Source of the DNA: Chryseomicrobium aureum | Lineage (GTDB): Bacteria > Bacillota > Bacilli > Bacillales_A > Planococcaceae | Assembly: GCF_016909155.1 (NCBI RefSeq) | Contig: NZ_JAFBFG010000003.1 | Location: forward strand, 1 to 64,000 | DNA: 64,000 nt | Direction: 5' to 3' | Shown here: positions 1 to 7,288 of the stretch, piece after piece | How positions within the stretch are numbered: position 1 is the first letter of the stretch | Layout of the letters: the number at the start of each line of letters is the position of its first letter | Notes under the pieces: generated by a model | Seen by the model: only the letters and a program-made list of their open reading frames with translations | What the model was told of the DNA's origin: nothing | Database searches by the model: none | Translations under genes and position numbers: made by a program

Positions 1-23
1 AAGTTGTCCTTATTTTTGTACAC

Positions 24-65
24 AAAAAGCGCGCACCGCAGAATTTTCTGCGGTGCGCGCTTTTT
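24..65. terminator. Bidirectional intrinsic terminator
   Basis: A perfect 20-bp inverted repeat with a two-base spacer, GC-rich in its core (GCGCGCACCGCAG), is flanked by an A-run on the left arm and a T-run on the right. It can terminate transcription from either side and would end the leftward rocB-like transcript. Confidence 0.9.
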
Positions 66-107
66 CAATTAGAGTCTAGGTTTTGTCCCAGCCTCCCTTC
101 TCTATCT

Positions 108-1721
108 TCAGATAACTTCTGCACTTTCCATTACAGTGCGAATCACTTGCTCCACAAACACTGGCGTTTCCACAAAAGCACTTTGAATATGAAGTCGCTC
201 CGTACGTTTATGGGCGTCTTTTCCAAATGGTCCCACATTCAATACTGGTGCCTGCAACTGCTCCATTTCTTTAAATGGAATAGAGTAGGTGACATCCCAT
301 ACCGGCGTGTTCGCTTCATAGATCTCCCAGCCCGTTGAATCCCCTTCGTAATTGACATAACTCAAGTCAGATATTCCGTTGAAATAATGTACTTGATGAA
401 CAGTTAAATCAAATTGATTTTTTGCTAAAGTTTGAATCCTGGATATACACGCTTTAACCAACTCATCCTCTGAAGAATTCACTGCTGGGTAGTAAGGTGG
501 TGTGAACAGCAGCACGATCGCTGGAGCAAGCTCTGGAAAACGCGTGAGTAATTCTTTCGTGAGTTGGAGTGCAATCTCTCGGTCATCATGACCATCTAAG
601 GACATACACTTTTTCTTGATTGCATTGAGTACATCTTTTCCCAAACGCTCTACTGCATACTTTTCTAGTGCTTCGTAGCGCAAGACTTGAACTTTACCTA
701 AAGGACTTCCGCCTTGTCTTTCACATACTTTTGTATACCATTCATCAATTTCATTCGTAGCAAGTTTTGCCACTTCTTCAAACTCATTGAACACATCTGC
801 TGCGCTTTGCTTCATCGTAAATACGTTATAAAGCGCGGACGATAAGAACGGAGTCTGGGTGGAATAACTTTCCCGTAAGTCTTTTTGATGTAGCGTTACA
901 GGAAGCGGTGTCACTTCTCCGTGGACAACTTCTTCAAACAGCGGATTCATTTCCATTCTGCGCGTCATCATGGAAGCTAACAAACTTGATGTCATTCCGC
1001 TCAGCGGTTCTCCCACGTGCGTTTCTTTTCCGTAAAATAAAGCAGAGGGCATGATTTTCCCTATGGAACCTGAATAAACTTTGTACTCCGTGTCGGTCGG
1101 ATTCATAGAAAATACGGGTTCCCCATTTAAAAACAAAGCGTAGTCGAGCTTCTTCTCTTCTTTCCACTCAGCCAATAGCTTTACGGCTGCTCTCATACCT
1201 GCAGAGTTCACTTCTTCGTCAGGAACGGTGAGCAATACTAAATTGATCGGCCACTCCTCTAGTAATGCTTTTTCAACGGTCGCCATATGAATCGCAAGGC
1301 CTGCTTTCATGTCCATCGTCCCGCGGCCCCACAAATAGTCGCCTGATTCTAGGTCTTCTCTAGCTACTTCTGACAAAGATTCTTTATGCGCATGAAATGC
1401 TTCTGCAAGTTCGCTTGGAGAGTACGCATATGGTGCAAGTTCACCATATTCTTCAATGCCCACTGTATCGAAGTGACTAATTAATACAATCGTTTTTTTC
1501 GCTTTCGGATGTGTTGTAAGAGCAGCAACGAATTGACGTCCATCCCCAGCATCTCCTAAAACAAGATTCTCGGAATTTGTATGGAAGTAAGATAGTTTTT
1601 TTAGTTGTGTCGCAAGCTTTTTAGAAAATTGTTGTTCCCCAGCAGTCGTGCTGCGGCTATCCCAACCGACAAGTTCTACGAGGAGATCTTGTAGGTGGTA
1701 TGGTGTCTGCCATAATGCCAT
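108..1721 (-). CDS. rocB: RocB-like M20 family metallohydrolase
   Basis: The 537-residue protein matches RocB, an M20/M25/M40 peptidase-like enzyme tied to arginine utilisation in Bacillus, although its exact reaction is not established. Metal-ligand segments of the M20 fold are visible: SHFDTVG near residue 82, GRGTMDMKAG near 132 and PDEEVNSAG near 166. It has no signal peptide or membrane segment and is therefore cytoplasmic. The ATG start follows an AAAGGA motif. The gene stands alone, with a strong hairpin terminator just downstream. No other roc genes are nearby; the ornithine cyclodeaminase-like gene at 3.5 kb is the only other candidate for amino-acid catabolism. The family call is firm, the substrate is not. 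Confidence 0.85.
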   Translation of the reverse strand: MALWQTPYHLQDLLVELVGWDSRSTTAGEQQFSKKLATQLKKLSYFHTNSENLVLGDAGDGRQFVAALTTHPKAKKTIVLISHFDTVGIEEYGELAPYAYSPSELAEAFHAHKESLSEVAREDLESGDYLWGRGTMDMKAGLAIHMATVEKALLEEWPINLVLLTVPDEEVNSAGMRAAVKLLAEWKEEKKLDYALFLNGEPVFSMNPTDTEYKVYSGSIGKIMPSALFYGKETHVGEPLSGMTSSLLASMMTRRMEMNPLFEEVVHGEVTPLPVTLHQKDLRESYSTQTPFLSSALYNVFTMKQSAADVFNEFEEVAKLATNEIDEWYTKVCERQGGSPLGKVQVLRYEALEKYAVERLGKDVLNAIKKKCMSLDGHDDREIALQLTKELLTRFPELAPAIVLLFTPPYYPAVNSSEDELVKACISRIQTLAKNQFDLTVHQVHYFNGISDLSYVNYEGDSTGWEIYEANTPVWDVTYSIPFKEMEQLQAPVLNVGPFGKDAHKRTERLHIQSAFVETPVFVEQVIRTVMESAEVI

Positions 1722-1770
1722 GAGTTGTTCTTCCTTTCACGTTCAAGTTCTTTTTCAAGCTTACCTTCTA

Positions 1771-1830
1771 GAGGTGGAGAACGCTAGTCTTAAAACTGAG
1801 CGGTCGTTCTTCTACCGAAATTCTGGAGAT
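1771..1830 (+). repeat. Degenerate dispersed repeat, GTGGAGAACGC family
   Basis: The segment begins GGTGGAGAACGC and continues to CTGAGCGGTCGTTC. The complement of 63459-63517 carries GTGGAGGAGATC and CTGAGCAGTCGTTC in the same order and spacing, and 6476 onward begins GTGGAGAACGCC. No credible protein is encoded. It looks like a decayed member of a noncoding repeat family. Confidence 0.45.
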
Positions 1831-1877
1831 GGTGACAGGCACCAAATGGGAGTGACTTCCAAATGGTGACAGGCACC
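1831..1877. repeat. Dispersed repeat, two direct GGTGACAGGCACC units
   Basis: Two direct copies of GGTGACAGGCACC lie at 1831-1843 and 1865-1877. They are separated by a 21-base core containing TGGGAGTGACTTCCA. Related elements with the same arms and a similar core occur at 4487-4533 and 7143-7249. The arms can pair with inverted copies. No open reading frame of note is present. Confidence 0.75.
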
Positions 1878-1882
1878 CCCAA

Positions 1883-1909
1883 CAAAAAAAGCCTATCCGA
1901 AGATAGACT
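1883..1909 (-). terminator. Intrinsic terminator of the endonuclease gene
   Basis: Read leftward, AGTCTATC-TTCG-GATAGGCT forms an 8-bp stem (one G-T pair) with a stable tetraloop, followed by seven T. It lies ten bases past the stop codon of the secreted nuclease. Confidence 0.85.
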
Positions 1910-1918
1910 CTTGAAAAA

Positions 1919-3247
1919 TCAGTTCCCAAAAATCGAATTAACCCACTGTGGATTGTCGATGAATGGATTGCGGTTACCTTGACGCTCGAAAATACGTTGA
2001 TTGCGTCGCTGCTCGACAGCATCTACAGGGTCTTGTGCATGCCATTGCAGCAACACAGATAACTTTCCGTGGTACGGCGCAGTTCCGTTATTCACTTGAT
2101 TATTCAGCTCTAAGTCTAGCTGGTCCCCCACTTCGTAACGAGTCGCCATATAGAACAACATACGTGCAACGTCACCTTTCACACGGTTTGGCGGCTCAAA
2201 TGAATCACCATCTTTTTTACAATCAAAACAATTGATAACACTCGTCCCACCGATATCAAAATCAAGATTGCCACGCGCGCCATTCACTTGAACATCTGTC
2301 GCACGAAGGTGATGAAGATCTGTTCCCGCACCTGTCGTTGTACCAAAATCACCATGGGACTTTGCCCAGACGTGCTCACGATTCCAATTTCCTAAATTGC
2401 CACCGTTTAGTGACTTCGAACGTGAGATTCCCGTATAGAACATTGTCACATTTGCCGTGTTGTTCGGGTCTTCATCCGTGTACTTTAGCGCTTCCCAAAC
2501 CGCATCATAGGAAAGCTTTGTATGGTCATCGATAATATCGTTAAGACGGGATTTCAATGCAATTCCTGTTAGCCCAGAAACATTCGTGTAATAGCCACCT
2601 GGATTGTTGATTGTTCCGGATGGAGGCGGCGTGACAGTCCCACCACTTCCTTGATGGGAGCCAAGATATGTAAATGTATCCACTGGATAAGCCGTCCATT
2701 GTGCAGATGGATCAAACGAATTGGTTGCATTCGTATCACCGATTGTGACTGTAGATTTTCTAACAAGCGTTTTATCGACTGATGAAACTCCATTGACTGT
2801 CCAAGCCGTACCGGGATCAAAACCAATTTGACCGAACGAATCAATGATTGTGCCATTCTTTTTTAAGACAATCGTATCGTCTCCATTATGTTGAATGACA
2901 GTTGACGCGATATCTCCTTTAGAGACAATGCCACTTGCAGAAGACGGATTGTATACAACCACCACATCACCGGCAGCAACTGTTCCAGAAAGATTTACAG
3001 TTCCCGATACCGTTGTGGAACCATTTTGATGATAGGCTACTTGATAACCGGATAAGTTGATAGATTGTCCGGTACCATTATATAGTTCGATGGCTTTGTT
3101 GTTTCCAGACCCTTCAATGTACTCGGAAATTAATAGATCCGATGATTGTGCGGAAACGGGCTGAGACGTCGGTGCGATAGGTACAAGAAGAGCTGCGGCA
3201 GCGACTGTTAGGACGCTGCGCTTGATCCATTTTGAGAAACCATTCAT
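1919..3247 (-). CDS. Secreted lamin-tail domain / endonuclease I family nuclease
   Basis: A 442-residue exported protein. It has a basic N-terminus and hydrophobic signal peptide (about residues 1-33, ending VSA-QS), then a lamin-tail domain (about 35-165) with the typical ISEYIEGSGNNKAIELYN start. A Pro/Gly linker (PPPSG) leads to a C-terminal endonuclease I domain (about 220-440). The nuclease signatures NREHVWAKSHG and DLHHLRATD are present; the histidine and asparagine serve catalysis and metal binding in this family, which includes B. subtilis Bsn/YurI and EndA/NucM. A CFDC pair could form a disulphide outside the cell. The likely role is degradation of extracellular nucleic acid. A good GGGGAGG ribosome site precedes the start. 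Confidence 0.9.
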   Translation of the reverse strand: MNGFSKWIKRSVLTVAAAALLVPIAPTSQPVSAQSSDLLISEYIEGSGNNKAIELYNGTGQSINLSGYQVAYHQNGSTTVSGTVNLSGTVAAGDVVVVYNPSSASGIVSKGDIASTVIQHNGDDTIVLKKNGTIIDSFGQIGFDPGTAWTVNGVSSVDKTLVRKSTVTIGDTNATNSFDPSAQWTAYPVDTFTYLGSHQGSGGTVTPPPSGTINNPGGYYTNVSGLTGIALKSRLNDIIDDHTKLSYDAVWEALKYTDEDPNNTANVTMFYTGISRSKSLNGGNLGNWNREHVWAKSHGDFGTTTGAGTDLHHLRATDVQVNGARGNLDFDIGGTSVINCFDCKKDGDSFEPPNRVKGDVARMLFYMATRYEVGDQLDLELNNQVNNGTAPYHGKLSVLLQWHAQDPVDAVEQRRNQRIFERQGNRNPFIDNPQWVNSIFGN

Positions 3248-3288
3248 TTCTTTTCTGCCTCCCCTGGCAAGTGAAATTGGCCTTGCTA

Positions 3289-3300
3289 AAATCGCGATTT
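3289..3300. promoter_or_regulatory. Perfect 12-bp palindrome upstream of nuclease gene
   Basis: AAATCGCGATTT lies about 40-50 bases upstream of the nuclease start codon, within the presumed promoter or 5' leader. It could be an operator, but there is only one copy and no known regulator match. Confidence 0.25.
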
Positions 3301-3472
3301 GATTTCAGTATAACTACCTTTTGTAAAGAGTCTATAAAGCTTAAAAAAAATGCGGAAGATGGCATGGGAAAGTGAGAAATTGCTGATAATCAAGGACTAC
3401 CTTGCAAAAATATGGTCATTTATTTATGTCGCTACAGGCATAGTTTTCTCGGTTATTTGGAAAATAATCCAT

Positions 3473-3496
3473 AAAAAAAGAAGGCCTCTGCCTTCT
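3473..3496 (-). terminator. Intrinsic terminator of the cyclodeaminase-like gene
   Basis: Read leftward, AGAAGGC-AGAG-GCCTTCT is a 7-bp perfect stem followed by a run of T. It begins at the stop codon of the upstream gene. Confidence 0.85.
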
Positions 3497-4470
3497 CAAA
3501 ATTTGATACAGTCTCCTATATTTAAAACACGTGCCTTTTTATAGACACCTTTGGCAACAGCCAAGTCAAAATGAGCGGCACCAACAGATTTGAAGATTGT
3601 AATGGCATTTTTATTTCTTTCGTATCCATTCGCAATCAACTCCGCTAAAGTCCCGGTCACTTGATCAAAACTCCATTTCCCGAAAGCTTCTGCTGCCAGT
3701 AATTCGCCTGCTTCTGCTCGAACCCCTTCTAAATCATCCACGAAAACCGCGTCTGCTTGTGGAATCAATTCGACTGGAATCTCGCGCATTTCGGGAAGGT
3801 AACTCCCTACCCCCATAATGTGCGTGCCTGGTTTGACCATATCTGCAGAAAAAACATCTTCTTTAGAGCGAGTAGCACAACAAACAACATCGGCTTGTTC
3901 TACGGCTCTTCTAACATCAGACTCCACAACAATTTTCGCGCTCACACCGAACTGCATCAAGCGCTCTGCAAATCGAATAGCTTTTTCTGTAGTTCGATTC
4001 ACAAGAATTATATCTTCTATTGGAAGGACTTCTACAATCCCTAAGATTTGTTCAAATGCCATAGCACCTGTTCCAATCACGGTTAGAATTCTACTCTCAG
4101 GCCGTGCAAGATGTCTTGCAGATAAGGCGCTAAGTGCACCTGTTCGAAGGCGTGTCAGATAAGAACCCGAAATCATCCCGACATGTTTCCCTGTCTCTAA
4201 CTCCGTCAACAGGATGGCTCCTTGTGTCGTTGCCAAAGCTTTCGACGGATTTTCAGGAAAAATTGATACTACCTTCACAGCGGCAATCTCGTCTCCATCC
4301 GAACTTGGCATATAAAGTACCGAACCATTTTTCTCCGGAACATCGATGACCGTGCGGTGTGGGTTGATGGATTCTCCTTTATGAATCGAAACTAGCATAG
4401 TTTCAACATCTCGTAAGGCATCACTCATATGATAGAATGTCTGGATAGTTTCGTCGTTGATGATACGCAT
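3496..4470 (-). CDS. Ornithine cyclodeaminase / mu-crystallin family enzyme
   Basis: The 324-residue protein is a member of the NAD(P)-dependent ornithine cyclodeaminase/mu-crystallin family. Known family reactions include ornithine to proline plus ammonia, alanine dehydrogenation and ketimine reduction; the sequence alone does not separate them. Visible hallmarks are TRLRTGALSALSARHL (about 105-120) and the Rossmann motif VIGTGAMAFEQ (about 131-141). An AGGAGG site six bases before the ATG fixes the start. It lies 90 bases downstream of the MFS transporter on the same strand, and the two may be co-transcribed, with a repeat hairpin between them. Together with the transporter this suggests uptake and breakdown of an amino acid or related acid. 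Confidence 0.88.
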   Translation of the reverse strand: MRIINDETIQTFYHMSDALRDVETMLVSIHKGESINPHRTVIDVPEKNGSVLYMPSSDGDEIAAVKVVSIFPENPSKALATTQGAILLTELETGKHVGMISGSYLTRLRTGALSALSARHLARPESRILTVIGTGAMAFEQILGIVEVLPIEDIILVNRTTEKAIRFAERLMQFGVSAKIVVESDVRRAVEQADVVCCATRSKEDVFSADMVKPGTHIMGVGSYLPEMREIPVELIPQADAVFVDDLEGVRAEAGELLAAEAFGKWSFDQVTGTLAELIANGYERNKNAITIFKSVGAAHFDLAVAKGVYKKARVLNIGDCIKF

Positions 4471-4486
4471 GGTTCACCTCCTAATC

Positions 4487-4533
4487 GGTGCCTGTCACTA
4501 ATTGGAAACCACTCCCAAAACGTGACAGGCACC
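4487..4533. repeat. Dispersed repeat, inverted GGTGCCTGTCAC / GTGACAGGCACC
   Basis: A 12-bp perfect inverted repeat (4487-4498 and 4522-4533) encloses a 23-base core whose complement contains TTGGGAGTGGTTTCCAA. It uses the same arm as the elements at 1831 and 7143, and the core is recognisably related. It sits between the MFS and cyclodeaminase genes and would form a hairpin in their shared transcript. Confidence 0.75.
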
Positions 4534-4560
4534 GCTAATTGTAGAGATTTCTTTTCAAAA

Positions 4561-5838
4561 TTATTGAATTGCCGGTTGTTGAATACGGCCTTTGACTGCC
4601 CAAATCGCAATTAATGAAATAGCCGCTGTGAACATGATATATAGCGCGACTGGCACATATGAATTTTCAAATGTCGCTAATAGAGCTGTTGCTACTAATG
4701 GCGCCGTTCCTCCAGCCACTGCTGCCCCGACTTGGTACCCGAGAGTAACACCTGTATAACGCACTTTCGCATCGAAAATTTCAGAGAACATTGTACCAAG
4801 CACTGCTGTAATCGGAGCCCAAATGATTCCAAGCCCAATTACTGTCGCAATGACCAATAAAGCTACGCTTCCTTGGTGAATCATCCAGAAATACGGGAAG
4901 GCAAATGCCATCATCGCAACAGTTCCGGCTATGTACATTTTCTTTCGGCCGACACGGTCAGATAAGCTTCCCATGATTGGAATCAAAATCGTCGTCACAA
5001 CTGTTGCAATCATCACTGCTCCAAGTGTTGCAGAGCGTGAGAATCCTAAGTTTGTAGTTGCATACGACACAATGAATGTACTGAAAATATAGAATGGTGC
5101 AGTTTCCACGACTTTCGCACCGATTGTAATCAAAACTTCTCTCCAGTAAAAACGCAAGGTTTCAACGATTGGCAATTTCGGTACTTCTCCACTAGCTTGA
5201 ACAGCTTTAAATTCAGGTGTCTCATCGATACCTTTACGTATCCAAAGACCAAACACGACAAGTAAAGCACTAAAAACAAACGGCACTCGCCAGCCCCAAG
5301 ACATGAATGCTGCTTCAGGTAACAAACTCATGATCCAAAGAGCGAGTGTCCCCATCACCATACCAATCGTGACACCCATTTGAGGAATTGAACCAAAAAG
5401 TCCTCGGTGTTCTGGAGGTGCATATTCTGTAGCGAGTAATAGTGCTCCTCCCCATTCTCCACCAATTCCAAGCCCTTGAATCAGACGAAGAGTGATTAAG
5501 ATAATGGGTGCTGCCACGCCGATAGCTTGATACGTCGGCAAAATACCCATTGCAAATGTAGCGGCTCCCATTAGACTCAACGTTAGAACTAATGTTTTCT
5601 TTCTTCCGATCCGGTCACCAATATGGCTAAAGATCACACCACCGAATGGTCGAATAAAGAATGATAGAGCGAATGAAGCGTATGCAAGTAATAGACCTAC
5701 TGTAGGATCCTCACTCACAAAGAAAAGTTGATTGAATACGAGCGCCGCCATAGTGCCGTACAAGAAGTAGTCGAACCATTCAATTGAGCTACCTACTAGA
5801 CTGGCAATTAATACGCGTCGGTTTGTTTTATTAATCAT
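4561..5838 (-). CDS. MFS transporter, metabolite:H+ symporter (MHS) type
   Basis: The 425-residue membrane protein has about twelve hydrophobic segments and belongs to the MHS branch of the major facilitator superfamily (ProP, KgtP and ShiA relatives). Signatures are SSIEWFDYFLYG at the N-terminus, GDRIGRKKTL in the loop between helices 2 and 3, RLIQGLGIGGEWGG in the next helices and DRVGRKKM in the second half. Substrates in this branch are typically organic acids, betaines or proline. I placed the start at the ATG at 5838, preceded by GGAAGGGG; upstream in-frame extensions overlap the divergent regulator and lack a ribosome site. The divergent XRE-cupin gene probably controls it. Confidence 0.9.
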   Translation of the reverse strand: MINKTNRRVLIASLVGSSIEWFDYFLYGTMAALVFNQLFFVSEDPTVGLLLAYASFALSFFIRPFGGVIFSHIGDRIGRKKTLVLTLSLMGAATFAMGILPTYQAIGVAAPIILITLRLIQGLGIGGEWGGALLLATEYAPPEHRGLFGSIPQMGVTIGMVMGTLALWIMSLLPEAAFMSWGWRVPFVFSALLVVFGLWIRKGIDETPEFKAVQASGEVPKLPIVETLRFYWREVLITIGAKVVETAPFYIFSTFIVSYATTNLGFSRSATLGAVMIATVVTTILIPIMGSLSDRVGRKKMYIAGTVAMMAFAFPYFWMIHQGSVALLVIATVIGLGIIWAPITAVLGTMFSEIFDAKVRYTGVTLGYQVGAAVAGGTAPLVATALLATFENSYVPVALYIMFTAAISLIAIWAVKGRIQQPAIQ

Positions 5839-5863
5839 AGTGTTACCCCTTCCATCCCCAAAA

Positions 5864-5930
5864 TTGAAGTGATACTTCAATAAGAGTTTAGACAAGAGAT
5901 AATATTCTGTCAATATGTTTTTTATTGACA
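5864..5930 (-). promoter_or_regulatory. MFS promoter with two inverted-repeat candidate operators
   Basis: On the minus strand TTGACA (5913-5908), a 17-base spacer and TAAACT (5890-5885) form a sigma-A promoter reading into the MFS gene. TTGAAGT-GAT-ACTTCAA (5864-5880) lies at the expected transcription start, and TGTCAATA-N7-TATTGACA (5908-5930) covers the -35 box. Both are perfect inverted repeats suited to dimeric binding, presumably by the divergent XRE-cupin regulator. Confidence 0.65.
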
Positions 5931-5974
5931 GCGCTTCCTCTTGACCAGGACAATGGGTAAAAGGGGGGATTTCA

Positions 5975-6463
5975 TTGATCGGCTCGCGTTTAAAAGAAAT
6001 TCGCAAACAACAAAAGATGACATTGAAAGAACTTGCGGAAGGAGCCAATGTGTCCATCAGCTTTCTTTCACAAGTAGAGCGCGGAAAGTCTAGCGTAACG
6101 CTAGAATCTCTCCGTAAAATTTCAGAAGTTCTCGGCGTAAACCCAAGTGTGTTTTTTGCTGGACAGGAAAATCGCCGCGATGAAGCAGCGTTTTATTATA
6201 AAGATTTGGCAGAAGGATTTCAAAATCCGGAGTTCCACCCGATCCTTGTGACGCTCCAGCCTCAAGAAAGCGATGGTCAGCCATTTACACATACTGGGCA
6301 CGAATTTGTCTATGTAGTAGAGGGATCATTGACTTTAAAGGTTGGTGACGAAGAACTAGTTCTCGGGCCAAACGAGTCGCATTTTTATTCAGCTGACCGA
6401 CACCATTATTGGTACAACTATACGGATCAACCGATTCGTTTTTTAGCTGTTTCTTCGAGATGA
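5975..6463 (+). CDS. XRE-family regulator with C-terminal cupin domain
   Basis: The 162-residue protein has an N-terminal helix-turn-helix (IRKQQKMTLKELAEGANVSISFLSQVERGKSS, about residues 9-40, given here only to locate it) and a C-terminal cupin sensor domain (about 90-160, HTGHEFVYVVEGSL then SADRHHYWYN). This architecture is common in regulators of amino-acid, amine or organic-acid transport genes. The start is TTG, seven bases after AAGGGGGG. It is divergent from the MFS gene, across a 136-bp region holding inverted repeats, so it probably senses the transported compound and controls the transporter and perhaps itself. Confidence 0.88.
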   Translation: MIGSRLKEIRKQQKMTLKELAEGANVSISFLSQVERGKSSVTLESLRKISEVLGVNPSVFFAGQENRRDEAAFYYKDLAEGFQNPEFHPILVTLQPQESDGQPFTHTGHEFVYVVEGSLTLKVGDEELVLGPNESHFYSADRHHYWYNYTDQPIRFLAVSSR

Positions 6464-6475
6464 TTCTATTTAGAT

Positions 6476-6741
6476 GTGGAGAACGCCGCTCAAGAAACTC
6501 CGAGGAAATCAGACGTGCCCATGAAGGCGTACTTCAGCCTTTGTGGGTGCGGCTGATTCCGGAGCGTGTTTCTGGCGTTCGGAACTCGATTACATTCGAA
6601 GTCAAAACCACAATAAAACGTTGAGTTCCGCTACGGGGCTGCTTTCCGAGGGCGCTGCGTGAGCTTCCTCGTCGCAGGCTCCTGCGGGATCTCACGGCAG
6701 ACTGGAATCCCACTGGAGTCAACCCCTCCACTGCACTCAAC
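6476..6741. repeat. Large noncoding dispersed repeat block
   Basis: There is no gene from 6464 to 7286. The first part starts GTGGAGAACGCC, like the degenerate repeats at 1771 and 63459. The second part, 6620-6741, is GC-rich relative to its surroundings, has inverted termini GTTGAGT and ACTCAAC, and internal blocks such as CTTCCTCGTCGCAGGCTCCTG and GGAGTCAACCCCTCCACTGC. I recognise the second part as resembling a dispersed intergenic repeat seen in many Bacillaceae and Planococcaceae genomes; that is recollection, not a search. Short ORFs across it look random. Confidence 0.6.
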
Positions 6742-6788
6742 TTTAGTTTTGACAAGTGCGATGATGCGTCTTCAAAATCTGGTTATCT

Positions 6789-7075
6789 AGCAGCAAATTA
6801 CAAAAGTACATCAGCAATATCTAAAAGTGGCACACAAAAAATAGAAAGTTGCTCATAAAAAACAAATGCTAGCAGCAAATCACAAAAGTGCATCAGCAAT
6901 ATCTAAAAGTTGCTCATAAAAAGTAGAAAGTTGCTCATAAAAAACAAATGCCAGCAGCAAACTACAAAAGTACATCAGCACTATCTAAAAGTTGCTCATA
7001 AAAAGTAGAAAGTTGCACACAAAAAGTAGAAAGTTGCTCATAAAAAACAATTGCCAGCAGCAAATCAAAAAAATT
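6789..7075. repeat. 82-bp tandem repeat with 21-bp subrepeats
   Basis: Units begin AGCAGCAAAT or AGCAGCAAAC at 6789, 6871 and 6953, exactly 82 bp apart; a partial fourth starts at 7056 after a third unit of 103 bp. The extra 21 bp equals one more copy of the internal subrepeat AGAAAGTTGCTCATAAAAA or its GCACAC variant. Units are AT-rich and nearly identical. Since 82 is not a multiple of three and stops occur in all frames, it is a noncoding minisatellite rather than a repeat protein. Confidence 0.88.
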
Positions 7076-7142
7076 GCAAATGGTCAGGAACTCACTACCT
7101 CCACTTGTCGATTGAATCAGCTCTATTATCCAAAAATAATTT

Positions 7143-7249
7143 GGTGGCTGGCACCGACTCGCATTAGTACAATGCCTAAAATAACTATTTTACAGCGCAT
7201 GTGGTTACCAATATGTTCTGGGAGCTATTGGTAAATGGTGACAGGCACC
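7143..7249. repeat. Third GGTGACAGGCACC-type dispersed element
   Basis: The left arm GGTGGCTGGCACC (7143-7155) is a variant of the arm found at 1831 and 4487. The right arm GGTGACAGGCACC (7237-7249) is exact and preceded by TGGGAGCTATTGGTAAAT, related to the core of the other copies. The interior is longer here (81 bases). A short echo, AGGCACCT, follows at 7255. Confidence 0.6.
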
Positions 7250-7262
7250 TAAAAAGGCACCT

Positions 7263-7288
7263 AAAAAAGACTGAGAAATCTCAGTCTT
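7263..7288 (-). terminator. Intrinsic terminator overlapping the stop codon
   Basis: AAGACTGAGA (7267-7276) and TCTCAGTCTT (7279-7288) form a perfect 10-bp stem. Read leftward it is followed by T residues. The stop codon of the coiled-coil gene lies at the edge of the stem. Confidence 0.85.

Noticed and set aside
1831-4533. GGTGACAGGCACC arms as ends of an insertion sequence
   Set aside because: No transposase and no duplicated target are present; the enclosed genes are ordinary and differently oriented copies occur within short elements.
5839-6057. Longer MFS protein starting at 6057
   Set aside because: The extension overlaps the divergent regulator's coding sequence and promoter region and has no ribosome site; the family start is at 5838.
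6789-7075. Possible CRISPR array
   Set aside because: Units are tandem and abut directly, with no unique spacers and no cas genes nearby; the period has nested 21-bp subrepeats.
6992-7234. 80-codon frame across the tandem repeats
   Set aside because: It has low-complexity Lys/Ser composition, no ribosome site, and the repeat period of 82 shifts frame, so it is not a repeat protein.
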